Source: Loripinus fragilis
Taxonomy: Eukaryota; Mollusca; Bivalvia; Lucinida; Lucinidae
Assembly: GCA_964019695.1 (NCBI GenBank)
Contig: OZ026522.1
Span: 18,226,687 to 18,290,686, forward strand
Reading direction: 5' to 3'
DNA: 64,000 nt
The position numbers and the translations under genes are program-made. The notes under the pieces are model-generated. The model saw only the letters and a program-made list of their open reading frames with translations. It was not told the origin of the DNA and made no database searches. This document shows, in pieces, positions 58,201 through 64,000 of this stretch; the stretch's first letter is position 1, and the number at the start of each line of letters is the position of its first letter.

Positions 58201-58295
58201 TGGCTTTTAAACTTGAAACTGGTCGCAATCAGAATTTATCTTAGTGCCCCCTCCGGCACGCTCTGGGGTCTCCGTTTGATGGTGGTTTGCTACCT

Positions 58296-59128
58296 TACTG
58301 AATAACAAGCACAGTTGATGATCGAAATAAATTCTCATTCAATAAGAAGTAGAGTTATTACATGCATGAAGGAAACCCCGTTTTAAATATACAAAATGGG
58401 GGCAATCGTGCATCGAGAGCTCGTCTATATATATTTGTTGAATGTGCCTAGTTTCTCCAGTCGTTATTTCAACAAAATAAAACGAACGTCTCGTTTAAGG
58501 AGATTGCTCGCCTTATCACTAGAAATTCTTTTCAATATCCTAATGTTTTCAAAATCGGTAAGGTTCGGCAATAAAATATGCATAGTAGCCATCAAAAAAA
58601 CGTTCCAAAGCGATTCATCATTCACAAAGCCGTGAAAACTTGTGCTTTCTACTCCCACCCCTCATTTTACGTCTTTATACTGGGTGCTGTTTAGACCAGA
58701 ATTTGAGTAAATTCATTGCTAGTTAACTAGAAGTAAAAATGCTAAAATGTTAAGACTAGAAGTGCTCTTCACTTCAAAAACTTTATGGTATTCCTTCTGC
58801 ACATGCGTACGAAATACACTTAAAACTGTGACGTATGTCATTGGAAAGATGAAAATTGGTGTCTTTCAGTTTGTTTTAGATGCTTTCCCCCTAGACCCCA
58901 GATACCCTTTGGACAGTGATATGTCGCTATAAACATAAACAACATGCGTAAAGGGCGTCTTGGGTCTAGGGGGGGGGGGGGTGTACAAGCCAAAGAATAC
59001 ATCACACATCTGATAAAAATAGACCATTTTGCAAGAGTGTTTTTATTGTACATCAACTGTATAAATAAACACTCTATCGTGATATGATGTTTGTTTATAA
59101 AAAAATACCTTAGTTTAAAGGTCTATTC
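58296..59128. repeat. ~826-bp flank repeat, copy 2
   Basis: Starts AACAAGCACAGTTGATGATC (58303) just right of the satellite and ends GGTCTATTCCC near 59128. Its right part matches 41699-42283; its left part matches copy 3. The right part holds the inverted pair CCCCCTAGACCC / GGGTCTAGGGGG. Confidence 0.85.
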
Positions 59129-59370
59129 CCGAAATAGCAAGTACAGTTGATGATCAAAATAAATTTTCATTCAAACAGACGAAGGGTTATTACATGCATT
59201 AAGGGGAATACCGATTTAAATATACAGGCTTGGGTGCAACGGTGCATATACGGCTGGTCTATATGTATTTGTTGAATGTGCCTAGTGTTTCCAGTCTTTA
59301 TTTCAACCAAAAAAAAAACAAACACGAATGTCTCATTTAAGGAAATAGCGCGCCTTATCGCTAGAAATAT
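59129..59370. repeat. ~826-bp flank repeat, copy 3 (left part)
   Basis: AGCAAGTACAGTTGATGATC through TTGTTGAATGTGCCTAGTGT and CGCCTTATCGCTAGAAAT; ends abruptly near 59370. The copy 2/3 junction at 59118-59146 is the uninterrupted equivalent of the satellite insertion point. Confidence 0.8.
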
Positions 59371-59595
59371 TTTATGCTATTTACGGTGCAGGTTAAACCC
59401 CAAACATGACAAAATTATTGTAGATTATATAAGCTATCAAGCTGTAAGGCCATCTGATAAATAAAATAGGCTCAAGTCAAAATGCTTTGCTATGCAGGCC
59501 ATTCAGCGCCTTCGTTTGTCACCACTTTTGATAAGTACTAATCTCCAGTTTCCCAGGGAGCAGTTCTAGAAGCTTTCACTATATAATCAATTGGG

Positions 59596-59826
59596 CCTCG
59601 TCGCGAGAAAACCTGTCTTCGGGGGTTTGCGAACAACACAGGCGCAGACCAGCCTGCGCATCCGCGCAGTCTGATCAGCGCCTTTGTTATTCGCTTTTTG
59701 GAAAGTATCATATGTAAACTTGCTACAGATGAAATTTCAATTTTCTAGCTAGCCTTTGTAGCTGAGGAGACTGGTTTGAAACCCTTTTTGTCGGACACCC
59801 CGAAGACAGGTTTTCTCGCGACGAGG
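59596..59826. mobile_element. MITE (CCTCGTCGCGAGAAAACCTG family), intact copy
   Basis: CCTCGTCGCGAGAAAACCTG and its perfect inverted partner, each continuing TCTTCGGGG. Central hairpin 59641-59682 (GGCGCAGACCAGCCTGCGCA). CAATT lies just outside both ends as a possible target duplication. The interrupted relative is 15145-15542. Confidence 0.88.
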
Positions 59827-60550
59827 GCAATTATTCATCTTGTAATGTTGAAGATAAATGACATAAATAAACAGGTGTTGCTGGGGAGGTGAGTTTAATG
59901 TTAAACTGACTTACTAGAATCTAGTAAGGTATTTTGTGTTTGTCGTCTAAGTAATTAATTCAATGATTACTATTTTTATTGAAAATACACTGGTTTGGAG
60001 AGTTTGTACCACATCAGCTGATTTTGTAATCTATTACACCAGCTGGAAGCACTGCCGGATAATCCCTATTAGTGTGGGAGCATTCAGTACACTTGATAAA
60101 CTAGTCTTATATCAGTCGTAGATGTTGTAGGACCTATGAATCCATACCAACCAATACCATTCCACATCTTATCTTTTGCCGTATTCCAGACCAGAGTTAT
60201 AACTTATGCTGGATGAGATAACCGAAGAGAGATATTTAGTGAAATAGATCAATATGAGCGAAAATGTAAATGCAAAAAAAAAAAAAAACCATCTCATCAG
60301 ACTTTATAAGTCTATTGTATCATGGTCTAGATATTTTTCTTTGATGTCGCTGTGCTATATTTAAATTAATTATGATCAAGATGTCTTAGTGAGGTAGGTG
60401 GGGCTTAAAATTCCCATTCACTTGTATTGTCTCTATAACTAGGGCATGCGCTAACAGATGTAGGGCATGCGCTAACAGCAGACCAAATCAGTTAGAGCAC
60501 GGTGTCGGATTTCATTTGTGACCCAGACAGAGGTTTTCAAGGAAACCATG
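59827..60550. other. No gene; short tandem duplication
   Basis: TAGGGCATGCGCTAACAG occurs twice in tandem (about 60441-60479), and a run of about 14 A lies near 60274-60287. Nothing else recognised. Confidence 0.5.
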
Positions 60551-60970
60551 TTTACCCTTTAAAAGCTATCAAAAATGCACCTACAAGTCTTCTGATGCTA
60601 TATATTTGCTAGCATTATTGACTAATCTCATTGTAGAGGCAACCAGTGTTGGTCCAGATCAGCAGCAGTCTATTCTGGGTCTTCACTGTTTGACCCAGAG
60701 GCTTTTAAAATATTTCAGCAGCCGATAAAACCAGACGACTTTGCTGTCATAAGCGCTTTAAGGATAAAAAGTTACAGGCCAAAAAAACGTATCTATACTC
60801 GAACCTTCTGCTGCAATTTGCTGACATTATCAGCTTATAAATGGGTAGGGGCAAACAGTGTGGATCCAGATCAGGAAACGTCTGATTGGTTCCACACTGT
60901 TTGCATTTACTTGCATTAGTTATAAATACAGCAGACGACATAAACAGATGCCATTTTCAGGTGGAAATTT
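60551..60970. mobile_element. Two degenerate MITE copies related to 61082-61319
   Basis: 60551-60762 has ends ACCCTTTAAAAGC / GCGCTTTAAGGAT. The adjoining 60763-60970 has a central hairpin 60851-60904 (GCAAACAGTGTGGATCCAGA with its partner) and AGCAGACGAC, also found at 61272. Both share internal segments such as ATTTGCT.ACATTAT with 61082-61319. Ends decayed. Confidence 0.55.
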
Positions 60971-61081
60971 GTCGAGTGCAGTAGGTGAGTGCTTCAGCAG
61001 GAAATTGGCTGAAATAGATCTGTCAGTGTTTCTAAATTAACCGATAACATGGACAATTATTTTGTGTTTTATCAGAGAATT

Positions 61082-61319
61082 TTAACCCTTTAAACACTAA
61101 CACATTGCATCTAAAATGTCATATGCTCAAGTCTTGCTAATTTGCTAACATTATTGACTAACTTTGTCAAACAGTGTAGATGCAGATAAGACTGATATGA
61201 GAAGTCTGATCTGCGTCTACACTGTTTGCATATACACCTACATTAGTCAATAATGTTAGAAAGTAAATGTAGCAGACGACATTTTCAAATTAATATTTTG
61301 GAGGCAATTCAAGGGTTAA
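61082..61319. mobile_element. TTAA-flanked MITE (TTAACCCTT)
   Basis: TTAACCCTTTAAAC at the left, GGGTTAA at the right, TTAA at both edges. Central hairpin CAAACAGTGTAGATGCAGAT / ATCTGCGTCTACACTGTTTG. Inner inverted CTAACATTATTGACTAA / TTAGTCAATAATGTTAG. Confidence 0.8.
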
Positions 61320-61433
61320 CTTATCAACAGAAGGTGTCCGCTGAAACAATTACATCTGTCAGGCTTGGTTAATATTAGTGGATAAATGCGGGTCAATGTT
61401 TAAATACTTTTCTGGTCGGACAATGATACAAAA

Positions 61434-61533
61434 CATTTAGAAAATGCTTTTACTCATATTTTTTATAAACTTACTCGGGGCTCCGCCCCTCGTCAGTTTT
61501 ATAAAAATTACTCGTACAAAGCATTCTCTAAAT
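61434..61533. mobile_element. 100-bp foldback element
   Basis: ATTTAGAAAATGCTTTTACT and AGCATTCTCTAAAT-side partner, then TTTTTATAAACTTACTCGGG, meeting at ACTCGGGGC-TCC-GCCCCTCGT. It lies about 85 bp upstream of the CRE of the candidate promoter. Confidence 0.75.
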
Positions 61534-61617
61534 ATAACTTGATCAAAGTGTACTCAGGCTGATCAAACCTTTTTCAAACATATATGCTTAATCTAAACTT
61601 TAGTCAGACGATATTCC

Positions 61618-61625
61618 TGACGTCA
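61618..61625. promoter_or_regulatory. Perfect CRE (TGACGTCA)
   Basis: Palindromic CREB/ATF site about 100 bp upstream of a TATA-like box and about 170 bp upstream of the candidate start codon, the usual range for a functional CRE. A chance match is possible. Confidence 0.45.
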
Positions 61626-61717
61626 TTTTAACTACACTTTTGTTTAAAATACAGCCAACGGCTGAGCGAGAATTTAACATGTTTAATCAGACAGACTTTG
61701 TATCTTATACTTGGCTG

Positions 61718-61723
61718 TATAAG
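61718..61723 (+). promoter_or_regulatory. TATA-like box (TATAAG)
   Basis: TGTATAAGAG in a position that would place transcription start near 61745-61750 and leave a 5' UTR of about 45-50 bases before the ATG at 61794. Inferred from spacing only. Confidence 0.4.
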
Positions 61724-61793
61724 AGTCTATGTCAAAGTAGTCTGTAACGCCGCGTCTGTAACCTATTTAAAGTATCTTACGCCTTCATACAAA

Positions 61794-61893
61794 ATGACTG
61801 AAACGGATGTGACGGATTTAGAAGAGATAGAACAAGGGTTAAAAGCTTGTGGATTACAAGAAAAAGAGACAGATAAAGAAGGTTCAAATATAG
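61794..61893 (+). CDS. Candidate first coding exon of an unrecognised gene
   Basis: An ATG in acceptable context (ACAAAATGA) opens 33 codons rich in Glu, Asp, Thr and Lys, containing DLEEIEQGLKACGLQEK, and ends within a codon (phase 1) at ATATAG|GTAAGTC, a near-consensus splice donor. The open frame extends upstream to 61698 but that part looks like 5' UTR; it runs on after the donor only to a stop at 61931. Composition and donor make a real exon more likely than for any other frame in the window. The acidic, helix-prone N-terminus was not recognised as a known family. A CRE and TATA-like box precede it at promoter-like distance. No downstream exon was identified before 64000, so the gene would be partial here. 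It could still be a chance frame. Confidence 0.5.
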
Positions 61894-61982
61894 GTAAGTC
61901 ACTGCGCGATCCACGATCCCTACGCATGTAAGGGTCTGGGTGAGGTTTATTGATATGAGGGGGTGGACAGGGGGGTACCTGA

Positions 61983-62046
61983 TCCCCACTTCCCTCCCCC
62001 TTTGTCCCCACTTCCCTCCCCCTTTGCCCCCACTTCCCTCTCCCTA
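61983..62046. repeat. 22-bp tandem repeat, ~3 copies
   Basis: CCCCACTTCCCTCCCCCTTT plus two bases, repeated three times, the last copy truncated. It lies in the presumed first intron. The minus-strand Gly/Glu-rich frames are translations of it. Confidence 0.85.
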
Positions 62047-63135
62047 TCAAAATTGTCCCTCCCCCCTGATACAATTTTGTTCTTGTTCAAGAACTAAAGC
62101 GTATATATATACCTGTATAAGTCAAGAAGCAAAATCAATTTTAAAAATAGTTTACCATAGAGACTTAGCTGCATTTTCATGCAAAATTACCAAGTAGGCA
62201 AAGACTTATAAAAAAAGACTCTCACTTCTTGAGTCAACAAAAAATCTGGAACTCTATCAGTGGCCCAGTGGGTCAAACGCTTTGGATTCAGTTCGGGAGC
62301 GGCAGAATCCGGATCAGGACCAAATGATCTGGGTCCAAACTGTTTGCAAAGATTATCAGCAGAAGTCACAAGTTTTACTTGTTCATTTAGATCCGGGAGA
62401 TTTTCTGATCTTGTAAAAAGTTCTTTATTTTAGTAGACATTTTTAGCTCATTTCAGGGAGTCTCGCTGGCGATAAGGGAGAGTTCACATGGAGTCGGCGA
62501 GACATACATGTATGACATAAACATAAGCTCCAAAAAGAGTTTTTAAACCTTCATGAAACTCTTCTACATTTGTGAAAAAAAGGAATGACTTTCCTCTGCA
62601 TTTTAGACATAGACAGTCAGAGATTAAAATTTTGCTGATTATACCAGTTATAGGGGTTGCCAGCAAGCAAGCAGTTTTTTAATATTCTTCGTCAGTTTAG
62701 CTTGTAGAACTAGAAAGTTTTTCAAAAAAAAAAAAAATAACGCAATAAGCAAATAAACTTTACTGCTTAATTTTTTGGGATTTTATCATATTTGTATTTT
62801 ACAGTTAACTTTTCACCCAAATGATTTTTGACAGAGATACTTTTAGGGAAATGGATTCAAAAGCAAACACAAACTGATGCATATCAATTCATGACACAAT
62901 AAACATAAAACGGTTAAAATATTTCAATTCGTTAAAAAGATACATCACTTTGTAAGTGGCGCCTTGGTAGCTGCTATCAAATTTTAATTGTCATTTTTGG
63001 TGGGTACTTCTTTTGTAGGGATTAATTGTTAGATGAAATCTTCAACAAAAATGTAAATGTTCTTACTGAATATAGATAGAGGATTGTTTTTGAGCTTGTG
63101 TTTTCAATTTATAAAACCACTTTGTCATTCTTTTT
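62047..63135. other. Presumed intron; no exon recognised
   Basis: Contains a MITE-core-like segment (CCGGATCAGGACC...GGTCCAAACTGTTTGC, about 62309-62347) and an A-run at 62724-62738. Short frames without domains. If the exon at 61794 is real, this is intronic. Confidence 0.4.
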
Positions 63136-64000
63136 ATACCCCGCCACACTTTAGTGTCGGGGTATTATGTTATACCTTTCGGTGTCTGTCCGTCCATCCG
63201 TCCGTCCGTGCTCACCATTTCCGGTCGATAACTTGAGTATTTATTCACGGAATTTTTTCAAATTTTGCATACATATTGTTATCGGCGATGAGTGGTATGG
63301 GATTGTTAATGGGCAAAATCCGTCCATTTTTAACGGAGTTACTGCCCTTTTTCGTATTGGAAAATTGGTTTCTGGCCTGTTATTCCTTTACTGTTCATGA
63401 TATATGAATGAAACTTCACAGATATGTTGCACATCAAAGGTTACATATTGTGACTAAGGACCGTCACTCTGACCTTCCCAGTTTGTGAGTTATCCACCCT
63501 TGATAGGTCTGAAAAAAGGTTTTTGACCTATTGTTCCTTTACTATATGGAATATCTGAATATAACTTCACAGATATGTGTCACATCAAAGGTAACATATT
63601 GCGACTAAGAACCGTCACTCTTACCTTTCCCGTTTGTGAGTTATCCGCCCTTGATTGAATTAAAAAATGTTTTTTACCCGTAGTTCCTTTACTATGTGGA
63701 ATATTTAAATGAAACTTTACAGATATTTTCACATCAAAGGTTACATACTGTTACATAGAACCATCACTCTTACCTTTCCAGTTCATGAGTAATCTGCCCT
63801 TGATTGATCTGAAAAATGTTTTTTGACCTGTAGTTCATTTACTATATGGAATATCTGAATGAAACTTCACAGATATGTTGATCATCAAAGGTTACATATT
63901 GTGACTAAGGATCGTCACTCTTACCTTTCCAGATTGTGAGTTATCCACCCTTGATTGATCTGAGAATTGGTTTTTGGCCTGTAGTTTCTTTTACTATATT
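63136..64000 (-). mobile_element. Hairpin/(CCGT)n/tandem-repeat element, runs off the window
   Basis: A terminal hairpin at 63136-63165 (ATACCCCGCCACACT / AGTGTCGGGGTAT) is followed by (CCGT)n (about 63187-63210), a unique stretch of about 185 bp, then ~150-bp tandem units starting near 63410, 63560, 63711 and 63861 (GAAACTTCACAGATATGT, CATCAAAGGTTACATATTG, TTTGTGAGTTATCC). It mirrors the layout of 16979-18106 in opposite orientation but with an unrelated core. The far end is outside the window. Confidence 0.7.

Larger units (their letters stand above)
42293..58295. repeat. 16.0-kb composite satellite, 980-bp period, (A-B)n-A
   Basis: Sixteen A modules (about 652 bp, ends AGGTAGCAAACCA / TGGTTTGCTACCT) and seventeen B modules (about 328 bp, TTAAGCACAAACAG to AGTTTTCTTAA). 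A starts about every 980 bp from 42293; two intervals are 1305 bp because B is doubled (about 48821-49470 and 52096-52742). The array starts and ends with A. Units differ by only a few substitutions and one-base indels. The minus-strand frames in A (about 100 codons) and B (about 74 codons) lack an in-frame starting ATG. Confidence 0.97.

Noticed and set aside
61698..61793. Upstream extension of the candidate exon frame
   Set aside because: Overlaps the TATA-like box and the likely transcription start; more likely promoter and 5' UTR than coding.
61763..62074. Minus-strand Gly/Arg/Glu-rich frames
   Set aside because: Antisense of the candidate exon and translation of the 22-bp C-rich tandem repeat.

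Overview
The window looks like accessory, repeat-dominated nuclear DNA of a mollusc, most likely a bivalve. It is AT-rich, almost without genes, and has short reading frames on both strands. It holds many short interspersed elements (SINEs) with tRNA-like heads, many foldback MITEs, hairpin/(ACGG)n/tandem-repeat elements that resemble the bivalve 'pearl'/helentron-like elements, and two dead non-LTR retrotransposons. No bacterial operons, rRNA genes, functional tRNA genes or CRISPR arrays were seen. The organism call rests on repeat style and recollection of bivalve genomes, not on a search.

Layout. 1-9.3 kb: simple repeats, a degenerate 35-bp minisatellite invaded by SINEs (one SINE cut by a small inversion), several MITEs, and a decayed LINE tail with RNase H. 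9.3-16 kb: hairpin elements, nested TIR elements, and a MITE inserted in another MITE. 16-18.1 kb: (CAA)49, then a 1.1-kb element of seven ~140-bp repeats rich in nuclear-receptor half-sites. 18.5-22.3 kb: SINEs, a degenerate TATATGTGAGGTCC-type array, and a perfect 22-bp minisatellite of about 25 copies. 22.3-29.5 kb: a dense MITE field, including two elements with 10-11 bp target duplications. 31-37.2 kb: a SINE, and a LINE fragment split by a 4.86-kb non-coding TIR element. 37.2-41.5 kb: degenerate repeats that switch strand, and a 1.44-kb TIR element.

42,293-58,295 is the most striking region: a 16.0-kb, nearly identical satellite with a 980-bp period. It is built from 16 copies of module A (about 652 bp, ends AGGTAGCAAACCA / TGGTTTGCTACCT) alternating with 17 copies of module B (about 328 bp). 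It begins and ends with A, and module B is doubled at two places with one-base-different scars. The array lies at a junction between copies of an older ~826-bp tandem repeat; the next junction, at about 59.13 kb, is uninterrupted and serves as an empty-site reference.

58.3-61.5 kb carries the remaining flank repeats and more MITEs. At 61.6-61.9 kb is the only plausible gene start: a perfect CRE, a TATA-like box and a short ATG exon ending in a strong GTAAGT donor. The rest of that gene would lie beyond the window or in exons not recognised here. 63.1 kb to the end is a second hairpin/(CCGT)n/tandem-repeat element that runs off the edge. No set of genes working together can be seen; the biology here is mobile-element and satellite dynamics.
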